This document shows positions 1-9,588 of a stretch of DNA of 45,625 nt, in pieces. The translations under genes were made by a program, and so were the position numbers. The stretch is from an uncultured marine group I thaumarchaeote (GTDB taxonomy: Archaea; Thermoproteota; Nitrososphaeria; Nitrososphaerales; Nitrosopumilaceae). The notes beneath the pieces are model-generated. The model saw only the letters and a program-made list of their open reading frames with translations. It was not told the origin of the DNA and made no database searches. Location of the stretch: assembly GCA_902606965.1 (NCBI GenBank), contig CACLIK010000006.1, positions 1 through 45,625 of the forward strand, given 5' to 3'. Positions within the stretch are counted from its first letter, which is position 1, and the number at the start of each line of letters is the position of its first letter.

Positions 1-2
1 TA

Positions 3-1235
3 CTTGGTGGCCCTGAAGATAAACTTCGTTTTCAAATTCTAGTTGAAGACGGAAATAAGGTTCTAAAAGGACAAATGGATGTAGGTACACTTGCTCCTGA
101 GCCCATGGGTGGTACTGTTAGCACCAACATTATGAAATACACATCTGTATACAAAAATTCCATAACATGGCTTTCTTCATTTGCAACTGCACCAACTGAT
201 CAGCCTGGTAAAGGACCAAAGGCATTCATGAAACCATCATGGGGCAAGATTGCAAACATAGGTGGCGAACAAGTAGCACCAATAGGAACTGAATCCACAA
301 CAGTTCCAGCAGGTCAATTTGATACAATTCTTATTGGTTGGAAGAGTGGTGGCGTAACAAGTCATATTTCCGTTGTTGATGAATTTCCTTTCCCAGTAAA
401 AGCAAGTACTTGGGTTCAGGTTACTGAAGGAGCATCTCCACAGGAGTACAGATTTGCATTACATGAATACAAACAAAATGTAACATCAAACCCATTTGCA
501 GGTATTGAGGATACTGAAGAAAAAAAGAAAGGATCTAATTGTATTACTAATTATGAGATGGTAAAAATTTATGAAAACACAAACACAAACTCGATGGTTG
601 TTAACATACTATATGGTCCAGAAAAACCTAGAATCGGATGTGAAATCGAATGGGTTCTAGAATTTAAGAAGACATTCTCTACTGACTTGTTTGAAAATCA
701 GGTGCATTATGATATTTGGCAAGTTGATGATAACACAGCAATGTTATCTTCTGCAGCTAAAGATGAAGGACATGAAAAGTTATTTTCGACATCAGGAAAA
801 GTGCATATGTATTGGGCTCCACAAGTAGAGCCTGGATTACATAAATTCGCTGTAATAGTTTGGGGTACAGGTCCGCTATACAGTGTAGATGGTGCAAAAT
901 TTGGATACATACCTTTTGATATTGATCTTCAGGGTGGAGGATCTACATCTGTACAAACAGATACTTCTATCCCTGATTGGATTAAGAACAATGCAGGATG
1001 GTGGTCAAGCGGATTGATTGATGACGCCTCTTTTGTTTCTGGTATACAATGGCTCATTTCAACTGGAATTGTTAACGTTCCTCCTACTGAACAAGGTGCA
1101 GATGGAGGCACAAATGTCATACCAGACTGGATTAAGAACAATGCAGGATGGTGGTCAAGTGGTCAGATTCCTGACTCAGCTTTCGTTTCAGGATTACAAT
1201 GGCTGATATCAAATGGCATAATGACAATCTCATAA
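3..1235 (+). CDS. Secreted/surface protein with two C-terminal WIKNNAGWW repeats (5' partial)
   Basis: Reading frame is open from base 3 through the ATG at 75 (LGGPEDKLRFQILVEDGNKVLKGQMDVG...), so the 5' end is outside the window. Two IPDWIKNNAGWWSSG...FVSG.QWLIS repeats at the C-terminus. Confidence 0.85.
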   Translation, partial: LGGPEDKLRFQILVEDGNKVLKGQMDVGTLAPEPMGGTVSTNIMKYTSVYKNSITWLSSFATAPTDQPGKGPKAFMKPSWGKIANIGGEQVAPIGTESTTVPAGQFDTILIGWKSGGVTSHISVVDEFPFPVKASTWVQVTEGASPQEYRFALHEYKQNVTSNPFAGIEDTEEKKKGSNCITNYEMVKIYENTNTNSMVVNILYGPEKPRIGCEIEWVLEFKKTFSTDLFENQVHYDIWQVDDNTAMLSSAAKDEGHEKLFSTSGKVHMYWAPQVEPGLHKFAVIVWGTGPLYSVDGAKFGYIPFDIDLQGGGSTSVQTDTSIPDWIKNNAGWWSSGLIDDASFVSGIQWLISTGIVNVPPTEQGADGGTNVIPDWIKNNAGWWSSGQIPDSAFVSGLQWLISNGIMTIS

Positions 1236-1279
1236 CATAATTGTTAAAATTTGGCTAAAATTCTCTGAATATTGAAAAA

Positions 1280-1639
1280 TTGACTGGTCTATTCCATAAA
1301 CCAAAAAGAAACCTTCGAAAGCTAATCAGGCGGGGTGACTTTGAAGAGGCAATAGCCTTGGGAAATAGTATGGAAGAAAAATACCAATATGATCCAGACT
1401 TTATTTTTATTATGGCAAGCGTATTCTACATTCTGCAGGATCCAAAAAAAACCCTCCAATATATTGACCGTGTTCTAGCAATCAATGAGTATGATACTGA
1501 TGCACTTGGTCTCAAATTACGTGTGCACCAGCATTTTAAAGAAAATGCCAAAGTTATAGAATGCTGTAAAAAAATTCTAGAGGTTGATTCTGATGCATAT
1601 GATGTCAGAGACATTCTCAATGAATTGGAAAGAAAATGA
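1280..1639 (+). CDS. TPR-repeat-like protein
   Basis: 119 aa, TTG start; TPR-like helices (LIRRGDFEEAIALGNSM..., ILQDPKKTLQYIDRVLAINEYDTDALGLK). Confidence 0.75.
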   Translation: MTGLFHKPKRNLRKLIRRGDFEEAIALGNSMEEKYQYDPDFIFIMASVFYILQDPKKTLQYIDRVLAINEYDTDALGLKLRVHQHFKENAKVIECCKKILEVDSDAYDVRDILNELERK

Positions 1640-1646
1640 CATTACG

Positions 1647-2219
1647 TTAATTCTTGCCTTCCTGCACATCTTTCATTAAATACACATTTTCTAAAAGCCA
1701 ATCACAGAATTCTGTTACTTTCTCTGTAAATTCATACCATACGTGCAAAGAATGCGGTAGAATGTCAATCCTATCCTCCTTTCTTCCTGCTTCGTTTGCT
1801 GGACCCAGAAATACCTTTACACCTTCCTTACCCTCATACATGTAAGCATCCTCCATTTCTACATCTCCAAAAATTTCCTTTGCTTTTTCTTTGATTATAC
1901 TACGCTTAATTGGAAAATTTGTCTTTTCCATATCCACAATAATGCTCAAGTCTTGTTTTCCATACATGTCAAAATTTTCTATTTTTCCTCTATGTGGAAA
2001 ATTTACTAATAGTTCAATATCGTATTTTTTCCCAACTTCTTTTCCGATATCTCCTATCTTTTTGTACGCAATTGCAGGTTGCTTTTTTAATAAAATCATG
2101 ATTTGTGGCAGATTTGATTTTAGTTCCTTTTGCAGATCTTTTGTGATTATTGTGAAGATCATACGGAAATTATGTATTATTGGAATATATTGATTGAGAT
2201 TGGGTTTTTTAATAATCAC
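1647..2219 (-). CDS. Conserved hypothetical protein
   Basis: 190 aa ORF in a compact gene context; no family recognised. The true start may be internal (MIFTIITKDLQ...). Confidence 0.65.
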   Translation of the reverse strand: MIIKKPNLNQYIPIIHNFRMIFTIITKDLQKELKSNLPQIMILLKKQPAIAYKKIGDIGKEVGKKYDIELLVNFPHRGKIENFDMYGKQDLSIIVDMEKTNFPIKRSIIKEKAKEIFGDVEMEDAYMYEGKEGVKVFLGPANEAGRKEDRIDILPHSLHVWYEFTEKVTEFCDWLLENVYLMKDVQEGKN

Positions 2220-2233
2220 ATCCTCTAGAGTTT

Positions 2234-2878
2234 ATGGCAATGCCATCGGATGATAGTTTTGTACCTGATGATGAGAATCAAGAGCGTGCTCCCAATGTAG
2301 ATAGTTATAGAATTACCTGTATTGATTTCATAGAGGATATTTCACATGACTATCTAGCTTGGGTAGATCGTTACAAGCTACCGGAGGAAGAGGACAAAAA
2401 ACGGCGAGGTGGGATAGCATCTATCATTGAACGAACCAATGAATGGATTGCTAAAGTTCCACAAACTTTCAAGGCTGTAGATGTAGTAATGAATGACGGA
2501 ATACAAAAGATGGCAGAGGCTACAGCTGGAAAACCAATTCAGATTGGTGTATTTGTGGATAAGAAATCAGGCTATACTTTAGCAAAGCCTGGAATTATTG
2601 ATGTAAATGTCAAGGCTGCGGGTAGAGATAATAACAAAACAAAGATTGGACTGCATACAAAGGACCAAAGATTTAGAATCGAATCTACTGGTAAAGCATT
2701 CTTTGATGAATCTAGTATTCCAGAAGAAGAATCAGATCTTTTGGATGTAAATTTGAAGCTAAATGCTACAGAATGTAAACAACGTGATGTCATATCATTC
2801 ACCGTTATTGTGAGCGAAATGAAGGATGGAATGGAGATTGATCGACGTGGAGTTAGTACCGTTATTCACATAGTTTAG
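2234..2878 (+). CDS. Conserved hypothetical protein
   Basis: 214 aa ORF, acidic N-terminus, beta-rich C-terminal half; no strong competing ORF. Confidence 0.75.
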   Translation: MAMPSDDSFVPDDENQERAPNVDSYRITCIDFIEDISHDYLAWVDRYKLPEEEDKKRRGGIASIIERTNEWIAKVPQTFKAVDVVMNDGIQKMAEATAGKPIQIGVFVDKKSGYTLAKPGIIDVNVKAAGRDNNKTKIGLHTKDQRFRIESTGKAFFDESSIPEEESDLLDVNLKLNATECKQRDVISFTVIVSEMKDGMEIDRRGVSTVIHIV

Positions 2879-2887
2879 TTTTTAGAA

Positions 2888-3316
2888 TTAGATTTTATCA
2901 AGCAGTTGTTTCTTCTTTGTCTGAAACTCCTTATTACTAATAATACCAGCCTTTTTCAACTCGCCCAGTTTTTTGATCAATTCCACATTATCTTCAGAAG
3001 ATCTAATCATGCGTTTTGCCTTGGTGATCTTTTTTGATACTGTCTTTCTTGCTTCCGCCTTGACTTGTTTACTTAGTTTAAGACCTCTTATCTTTGCCAT
3101 CTTACCAATTTTTTGACCCTTCTCCTTTGCTTCACCTATTGATTCCAAAAGTTTGTCTACAAACTCATCATCATTTGGTTGGAAACGTCTTTGAAATTCT
3201 TTAATGACAAGAACAGGATATGGTGTCCATTCTACAGCATCGTAAAACTGCTTGATCTGACTATCTGGAAGTGATTTTAGGTATTTGATAAGATGTTTCT
3301 CAGACTTGTTGTCCAC
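2888..3316 (-). CDS. SHOCT-like C-terminal domain protein
   Basis: 142 aa, Lys-rich, ends IKKLGELKKAGIISNKEFQTKKKQLLDKI (SHOCT pattern). Confidence 0.75.
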   Translation of the reverse strand: MDNKSEKHLIKYLKSLPDSQIKQFYDAVEWTPYPVLVIKEFQRRFQPNDDEFVDKLLESIGEAKEKGQKIGKMAKIRGLKLSKQVKAEARKTVSKKITKAKRMIRSSEDNVELIKKLGELKKAGIISNKEFQTKKKQLLDKI

Positions 3317-3361
3317 ACCTATGTTTCTCGTTCAAGTTATTAATAATGATCTAAAAGCTAT

Positions 3362-3667
3362 TCATGCCTTTTGCCATGCCATAAATCCACCTTCAAGATT
3401 CTTCACATTGAATCCAGCCTTGGCTAATTCATCAGCAGCAATGTTTGCACGGTATCCTGATGCACAAAATGTGCAAATCTTTTTTTCTTTAAGATCATCA
3501 ATCTTTCCTTGTTTGACATTTCGTATAGCCAAACCTAACGGCATATGAGTTGAACCATCAATCGTACCATTAGCAAGTTCATCTTGTTCTCTTACGTCTA
3601 TTACAATAAATTGGTCAAGTGTCTGTTTTAGTTCAGATGCACTGATTGTATCTACCATAGCAGCCAT
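3362..3667 (-). CDS. Rhodanese-like domain protein
   Basis: Rhodanese motifs: VIDVREQDELANGTIDGSTHMPLG...KKICTFCASGYRANIAADELAKAGFNVKNLEGGFMAW. Confidence 0.9.
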   Translation of the reverse strand: MAAMVDTISASELKQTLDQFIVIDVREQDELANGTIDGSTHMPLGLAIRNVKQGKIDDLKEKKICTFCASGYRANIAADELAKAGFNVKNLEGGFMAWQKA

Positions 3668-3704
3668 AGTTATACTTGATATATTAATTCATCATACTAG
3701 TAAT

Positions 3705-4763
3705 ATGACGAGGGAAGCTATCCTTTACGAAAAAAGACCTAATGGCAAGGTTTTGTGTACGGCATGTGCTAGATATTGCGAGATAGGAAAAGGACAGATT
3801 GGCCTTTGCGGTATACGAGGAAATGAAAATGGTAAGCTTGATCTTTACGTTTATGGAAAAGTTATTGCTGGTCATGTAGACCCAATAGAAAAGAAACCCG
3901 TTATTCATTATAATCCAGGCAGCAAGATTTTCTCAATTGCAACTACTGGATGTAATTGGCTTTGCAAATATTGCCAAAATTCTGACATCAGCCAGAGGCG
4001 GAAAGTAGAGGGTGTTGACATGACACCGGAACAGGTTGCAAATACAGCTGTTGATCATGGAGCAGATGGAATAGCATACACCTACAACGAGCCTTCAATA
4101 TTCATTGAATTTGCACGTGATTGTGGTGTTGCTGCAAGAAAGAAAGGACTCTTCAACATTTTTGTCTCAAATGGATATGATACTCCTGAATCAGTAAAGA
4201 TGATGGATGAATTCTTGGACTGTATCACTATTGACTTCAAAGGAAGTGCAGAGCCTGACTTTACAAGAAAGTTCATTGGTGTGCCGGATCCTCAGCCAAT
4301 ATTTGATACTATTTTGGAAATTAGGGACAAGACAAAGATTCACACAGAGATTACAGATTTGATAGTTCCACAAGTTGGTGATAATCTTGAGCATGCAAGA
4401 AAGCTTGCAAAGTTTGTGTATGATCAACTAGGTCCGGAAACTGTAATTCATTTTCTACGATTCCATCCTGATTATAAAATGATGGAGTATCCCGCTACGC
4501 CAGTAAAGACTTTGGAAAAACATTATGAAATTGCGAAAAACGAGGGACTCAAGTATGTATATCTTGGAAATGTTCCAGGTCACCCATGGGAACACACCTA
4601 TTGTGCAGGATGCAACGAAATTGTCGTAAAAAGATTCGGCTTTGACATTCAGGAATGGCATCTTGACAAGAATAACAAATGCAAATTCTGTGGAAATCAG
4701 ATACCAATAACTGGTTCACTAGCCAAAGATTACAAGCAGGAACGATTCCAGTTTGTGGTTTAG
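3705..4763 (+). CDS. amrS: AmmeMemoRadiSam system radical SAM enzyme
   Basis: 352 aa; N-terminal CTACARYCEIGKGQIGLCGIRGNENGKL and CNWLCKYCQN radical SAM cluster motif. Confidence 0.9.
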   Translation: MTREAILYEKRPNGKVLCTACARYCEIGKGQIGLCGIRGNENGKLDLYVYGKVIAGHVDPIEKKPVIHYNPGSKIFSIATTGCNWLCKYCQNSDISQRRKVEGVDMTPEQVANTAVDHGADGIAYTYNEPSIFIEFARDCGVAARKKGLFNIFVSNGYDTPESVKMMDEFLDCITIDFKGSAEPDFTRKFIGVPDPQPIFDTILEIRDKTKIHTEITDLIVPQVGDNLEHARKLAKFVYDQLGPETVIHFLRFHPDYKMMEYPATPVKTLEKHYEIAKNEGLKYVYLGNVPGHPWEHTYCAGCNEIVVKRFGFDIQEWHLDKNNKCKFCGNQIPITGSLAKDYKQERFQFVV

Positions 4764-4798
4764 AAAAATTATAATTCCCGTAGATTTTTTCACAAATA

Positions 4799-5485
4799 AT
4801 GAATTATTCACTTTTTGTTATTACAGGATTGTTTGTCATAGGGTTTAGCTTTTCTTCGGTTTATGCACATGTAACAATTGAAGTTGGTCCTTATGAGATC
4901 GAGGTAGGATGGCTTGACGAACCTCCAGTTCTAAATAATCTAAACGCGATAACCATAAGCATTAAGGAACCTGGAGATGTTGAGGGTGCTTACATGGGTG
5001 TAGCTAACGCATTTAGAAATTTGGACGCAACTGTGATTTCCGATGGAATTTCTAAATCACTTGATATTCAAGCTGGTAAGTATGCCGCGGAATACTATGG
5101 AGAGATAATTCCTACAAACATAGGTCAAGTAGAAGTCAAACTAGTTGGAGAAATTAATGGAATTGAAGTTGATGAAATAATTCGAATAGAAGATGTTGAG
5201 ACTGGATCCGCAGACACTGTAATTCCACGATGGATAAAAAATAACGCAGGATGGTGGGCTGATGGCCAAATTCCAGACTCTGCATTTGTCAAAGGAATTC
5301 AGTTTCTGATCAAGGAAGGAATAATGATTATACCACCTACTGCGCAGGAAACAAGTTCAGGATCATCGGAAGTTCCAGACTGGATAAAAAATAACGCAGG
5401 ATGGTGGGCTGATGGCCAAATTCCAGACTCTGCATTTGTCAAAGGAATTCAGTTTCTGATCAAGGAGGGGATTTTCGATGTTTGA
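4799..5485 (+). CDS. Secreted protein with two near-identical WIKNNAGWW repeats
   Basis: Signal peptide MNYSLFVITGLFVIGFSFSSVYAHV; two WIKNNAGWWADGQIPDSAFVKGIQFLIKEGI repeats. Confidence 0.85.
   Translation: MNYSLFVITGLFVIGFSFSSVYAHVTIEVGPYEIEVGWLDEPPVLNNLNAITISIKEPGDVEGAYMGVANAFRNLDATVISDGISKSLDIQAGKYAAEYYGEIIPTNIGQVEVKLVGEINGIEVDEIIRIEDVETGSADTVIPRWIKNNAGWWADGQIPDSAFVKGIQFLIKEGIMIIPPTAQETSSGSSEVPDWIKNNAGWWADGQIPDSAFVKGIQFLIKEGIFDV
5231..5466 (+). repeat. Two exact 86-bp direct repeats, 5231-5316 and 5381-5466 (offset 150 bp)
   Basis: Both copies read tggataaaaaataacgcagg...tttctgatcaagga with no mismatch; they encode the two WIKNNAGWW repeats. Confidence 0.95.
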
Positions 5486-5524
5486 ACCACTTTCATTATA
5501 TGCTATTTTTGATGGAATCTCATA

Positions 5525-5908
5525 TTGTCAAAATACTCTTCATTAGTGGATAACAAGCCAACGCTTCTTACTTTGGTGATAATTGGTGTAGTTGCTGCAT
5601 TATCCATTCCTGTGCTTATACCACATTTCGGTCATGGAACTCATATTTTTCATCTCTTGTTGCATACGGGAGGAATTATCTTAGCCGTCTTCCTAACAAT
5701 TTTGGGCATCAATGCATATTCAAAGATAAAGACAAAAAAACTTGCGATTACATCTATAGCATTTTTTGTATTTGCTATTGCAGAAATAGTCTCATTATTA
5801 GACGCAACTACTGTACATTATTACAACATACCTGGGTATGAAATTGCACACATGCTTATGATTGGCATGATTGGAATTTTTGCATACGGTATATTTAGGG
5901 GTGATTAA
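5525..5908 (+). CDS. Small multi-pass membrane protein
   Basis: 127 aa with several hydrophobic segments; TTG start; followed after 3 nt by the HTH regulator gene. Confidence 0.75.
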   Translation: MSKYSSLVDNKPTLLTLVIIGVVAALSIPVLIPHFGHGTHIFHLLLHTGGIILAVFLTILGINAYSKIKTKKLAITSIAFFVFAIAEIVSLLDATTVHYYNIPGYEIAHMLMIGMIGIFAYGIFRGD

Positions 5909-5911
5909 GAA

Positions 5912-6418
5912 TTGTGGGATATGGCTAGACCAGAACTAATTTTAAAGACAATCGAAAAAAACCCAGGTATTAGGTTCCGTGAGATCATGGATGAATTAGA
6001 GTTAAAGAACGGCACATTAAGCCATCATTTACAAAAATTGGAACGAGAATCAGTCTTACGAGCAGAAAGGACACCTCGAGTAGCAAGATTCTATCCTCTT
6101 TCTATAAATGAAGCAGAAATTCCAATTATCGCAAGGTTAAGGCAGGAAACACCACGTAGAATTCTACGCTTATTGTTGGATGTAGATGAGGTAAATTTCT
6201 CTGAAATGTTCTTGAGGATAAAAAGATCACCTGGTACAACATCACGTTATGTCACTGAATTAGTTAATGATGGTATTATCAAAGATAGGTTTGAGAATGG
6301 AAAGCGATTTTTTTCACTTCCAGACAAGAACACTGTTAATGAGTTAATTTCACAGTATCATCCAGATTTGATGGATAAAACAATTGAAAACTATGCAGAT
6401 GTTATTTCATCTCTTTAA
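5912..6418 (+). CDS. Winged-helix transcriptional regulator, two wHTH domains
   Basis: NPGIRFREIMDELELKNGTLSHHLQKLERESVLRAERTPRVARFYPL plus a second wHTH (NFSEMFLRIKRSPGTTSRYVTELVNDGIIKDRFENGKRFFSL). Confidence 0.85.
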   Translation: MWDMARPELILKTIEKNPGIRFREIMDELELKNGTLSHHLQKLERESVLRAERTPRVARFYPLSINEAEIPIIARLRQETPRRILRLLLDVDEVNFSEMFLRIKRSPGTTSRYVTELVNDGIIKDRFENGKRFFSLPDKNTVNELISQYHPDLMDKTIENYADVISSL

Positions 6419-6491
6419 TGTAAAAAGTAAGCATATTTTTGATCACTGTACCAATCAGGTTATATTACTCAATTTAAGGAATTAATCTAAA

Positions 6492-7385
6492 ATGCAGAAG
6501 AAAATGTATACATTATTTGGTTTACTCGCTATCTTTTCAATGATAGCTGTAGCACCACCTGCATTTGCAGATCATGCATCAGTCACAGTGACAAACGCAC
6601 CAGGATCATCAACTCCGGGATGTGAAGCAACTGATGATTGCTTTATTCCAAGTACAGTTACAATCGATGTAGGCAGTGAGGTCATTTGGGAAAATACTGA
6701 CAACGCAGCTCACACAGCAACATCTGGTACACCAGCTGATGGACCAGACGGAGTTTGGGACAGTAGCTTGATGATGGTTGGTGGAAGTTATTCTAAAATG
6801 TTTGATGAAGCAGGAACATATCCTTACTTTTGCATGGTTCACCCATGGATGGAAGGAACTGTAATTGTTGAAGCTGAGGATGACCATGGTGATGACCACG
6901 GTGAAGAAATGAGTCACAGTGACGACATGGGACATGATGAGAAGGCAGAGATGGGACATGGTGACGACATGGGACATGGTGATGATCATGGTGGAATAGA
7001 AGATCTATCTGACCAGTTTACAGCATCAGTTACGTCTGGTGTAATTCATCACATTGGCGCAAACTCTGACGACGATACATTACTTGTTCACTTATTCGAC
7101 ACTACTGATGACGGCGAACTTAAAATTACTCTAAACGAAGATATCATAACTCCATTTGATGACGGCACATACTTTGTACTTGTAGACAACGAAGAAGTTG
7201 ACTTTGAACAAATGGGAAACACTGTACATGTTGAATATTGGGCAGGCGCTGAGAGAATCGAAATAGTTGGAAGTCATGTAGTTCCAGAATTTGGAACAAT
7301 TGCTATGATTATACTTGCAGTAGCAATAGTAAGCATCATTGCAATAACTTCAAAGACAAGAATTTCTCTAACTCCTAAACTCTAA
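6492..7385 (+). CDS. Cupredoxin (plastocyanin-like) with His/Asp-rich linker and PEFG-CTERM-type anchor
   Basis: Signal peptide; type 1 copper motif GTYPYFCMVHPWMEGTVIV; HGDDHGEEMSHSDDMGH...MGHGDDHGG linker; C-terminal VPEFGTIAMIILAVAIVSIIAITSKTRI. Confidence 0.92.
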   Translation: MQKKMYTLFGLLAIFSMIAVAPPAFADHASVTVTNAPGSSTPGCEATDDCFIPSTVTIDVGSEVIWENTDNAAHTATSGTPADGPDGVWDSSLMMVGGSYSKMFDEAGTYPYFCMVHPWMEGTVIVEAEDDHGDDHGEEMSHSDDMGHDEKAEMGHGDDMGHGDDHGGIEDLSDQFTASVTSGVIHHIGANSDDDTLLVHLFDTTDDGELKITLNEDIITPFDDGTYFVLVDNEEVDFEQMGNTVHVEYWAGAERIEIVGSHVVPEFGTIAMIILAVAIVSIIAITSKTRISLTPKL

Positions 7386-8722
7386 GTATTTTTCAAATAG
7401 GATATTATTTTTGGGTGACACAGAATTGAGCTGTGTGCAGCTGAATCAGTTCCAATTCCATAACTAACAGTGGAGTCACCAACAAAGAAGAGTCCTTTGA
7501 CTTGAGATACCTCGTGTGGCATTTTATTTTTCCAAACCAATCCTGGTTCTTTCACAACTGATTCCACTAAACTCCAAGCCTTTGGTCTGTCCCACAACAA
7601 TACTTGTTGAAACTTTGGATATATTGATGACAATTCTTCCTTCATCTTTGTAACAACTTCTGCAATTTTTTGTGAATTCTTTGCATCATCAGAAGATACT
7701 GGTGTACCGACTATCATAAGGTGCTCATCAGGTGGAGAAACAGATGGTGTAATGTTTGAAATGAAAAAGATCCCCTTGCATACATAGTCTTTTCCTACAG
7801 GAAACACAACTTGTCTTGAATCAATTTTTTCTGAGAGTGCAAAGTGTACTTCGATAACTGATGTAGTTTTGTTTAGTCTGTTTGTCGATTCTATAAATTT
7901 CTGATCAAATACTCCATTGTCAAAGAGCTGGTTTATTGCAAGATATGCTGGAAAAGTGACGACCACACAATTACTGGGAACAAATTCTCCATTTGTGAGG
8001 GTAATTCCTTCAACTTTGCCATTTTTCACCTCGATTTTTTTTATTGATGTATTCAAGTTCAACTCAGAACACTTACTGGTGATATATTCAGCAAACACTT
8101 TTGAGATTTTGTCATATCCACCCATGTCTGGATATGCAAACTCGCTTGTTCCACCCTTAAACGGATTAGCACGTATGATTGTGCGCGCAAATTCGCCCAA
8201 TGATATATGTTCTGGAACATCTGCAAACGCGAGAATACATACAGCATCAAAAAAATTTCTTGATTGTTCATCTAGTTTTTTTGTTATGTCCGTAAGTGGA
8301 ATTTCATCGAGTTCTTCTGTTTTTTCTATACTTGTAAATGCCATAGGTAACAAAACTCTAAGAAGTGAAAGTCTACTTCGGAATGGCAGCAGTGTCATCT
8401 GTAAAATGTCAACAATTCCCTTTGGATACTTGTGAAATCCATTTCCGTCATAAAACGCAATATCAGAAACACTTGCTAGTTTAAGTTTCGAAACTATGTT
8501 TAGTTTTTTAAGAATCTCATAAATTTTTGATTTTTTGTAGAATGGCATTATGTGAAATCCATTGTCTAAAATATGTCCATTATACAATGATGTGGCAGTT
8601 CTGCCACCCACTTCCGAAAATTTTTCAAAAACTTTACACGATATGTTTTCATTCACTAGTAAGGCAGCAGTTGATAGCCCACTTACACCAGCACCTATTA
8701 TCAGTACTTTAGAAGACAACAC
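7382..8722 (-). CDS. FAD-dependent oxidoreductase, phytoene desaturase/amine oxidase-like
   Basis: Rossmann motif VLIIGAGVSGLSTAALL..., VGGRTATSLYNGHILDNGFH, C-terminal FFVGDSTVSYGIGTDSAAHS. GTG start overlaps the upstream stop. Confidence 0.88.
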   Translation of the reverse strand: MLSSKVLIIGAGVSGLSTAALLVNENISCKVFEKFSEVGGRTATSLYNGHILDNGFHIMPFYKKSKIYEILKKLNIVSKLKLASVSDIAFYDGNGFHKYPKGIVDILQMTLLPFRSRLSLLRVLLPMAFTSIEKTEELDEIPLTDITKKLDEQSRNFFDAVCILAFADVPEHISLGEFARTIIRANPFKGGTSEFAYPDMGGYDKISKVFAEYITSKCSELNLNTSIKKIEVKNGKVEGITLTNGEFVPSNCVVVTFPAYLAINQLFDNGVFDQKFIESTNRLNKTTSVIEVHFALSEKIDSRQVVFPVGKDYVCKGIFFISNITPSVSPPDEHLMIVGTPVSSDDAKNSQKIAEVVTKMKEELSSIYPKFQQVLLWDRPKAWSLVESVVKEPGLVWKNKMPHEVSQVKGLFFVGDSTVSYGIGTDSAAHSSILCHPKIISYLKNT

Positions 8723-9576
8723 TAAGAATCCTTTTTCTTGATCATTCCTTGAATTGTTCTGGACAATTCAGATAGAGAAGATGTATCCATAACCGTAACA
8801 TCATGAAATGAGTTTCCATCTTGTAATGCTTGTCCACCAATTACAATGGGTATTTTGAATTTTTGTAGATTCTTGATCAGTATGTCACATGACCTGAGAT
8901 GATCTTTTAATGTGACCGAGATTAAAATCAAATCAGGTTTTTTCTCTGAAATGTGGCTAATTATTGACTTAGATGGAGCAGAAGGTGCCAAGTTGATCAC
9001 GTCATAACCATTTAACGAAAGATACGTTTCCATCATAAAACACGGGATTGCATGATATTCCCCATCAGGTGTACAGATGAGGATTGTTTTTCCTTTACTT
9101 TTCGCTTTTGGCTTAGTGCCTATCTTTTCAATTAGATGCATTGCGGTATTACTCGCAATATGTTCATCTCCGACGTCAAGTTTTTTTGCATCCCATAGTT
9201 CTCCTATCTGATACATTGCTGGTCGTAAGACATTATCATAAAAACTGGCTACAGATGTTTGCTTTGTAAAATCAGTGTAAATTGACATGGTATTTTTCAA
9301 ATCACCAGCCAGCAAGAATTTACGCATATTTTGCCTAGTTTTGGTTAGATATTTCTCACGTTTTTTAGTGTCTAATTGCCTGTTAGATGACAAAAACGAT
9401 AGGACAGATGGATCATTTCTATATTCATCTGGAATGTTTTCTAAAGTGACATCTGATGTTTTTCCTAAATACTTGATAGTTTGTTGCTCAGATGTTTTCT
9501 TTTTTGAATTCCACTTACTTTTTACAAGATAAGAATACGATTCATTCTTAACAATTTTAGAACGAAGGAATACCAT
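8722..9576 (-). CDS. Cobalamin-binding domain protein (B12-binding 2 + B12-binding), CarH/LitR-like sensory module
   Basis: YDNVLRPAMYQIGELWDAKKLDVGDEHIASNTAMHLIEKI and TILICTPDGEYHAIPCFMMETYLSLNGYDVINLAPSAPSKSI match the helical and Rossmann B12 domains. Confidence 0.82.
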   Translation of the reverse strand: MVFLRSKIVKNESYSYLVKSKWNSKKKTSEQQTIKYLGKTSDVTLENIPDEYRNDPSVLSFLSSNRQLDTKKREKYLTKTRQNMRKFLLAGDLKNTMSIYTDFTKQTSVASFYDNVLRPAMYQIGELWDAKKLDVGDEHIASNTAMHLIEKIGTKPKAKSKGKTILICTPDGEYHAIPCFMMETYLSLNGYDVINLAPSAPSKSIISHISEKKPDLILISVTLKDHLRSCDILIKNLQKFKIPIVIGGQALQDGNSFHDVTVMDTSSLSELSRTIQGMIKKKDS

Positions 9577-9588
9577 TTTCCTTCTTGT

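Noticed and set aside
6609-6989. 126-aa minus-strand ORF rich in His/Met/Val
   Set aside because: Shadow of the His/Asp-rich cupredoxin linker on the other strand; cupredoxin reading is clearly real.
7917-8435. 172-aa plus-strand ORF
   Set aside because: Antisense shadow of the FAD oxidoreductase, no domain pattern.
8722-9576. Transposase remnant suggested by N-terminal IKYLGK pattern
   Set aside because: The rest of the protein is clearly a two-part B12-binding module; no inverted repeats or target duplications seen.
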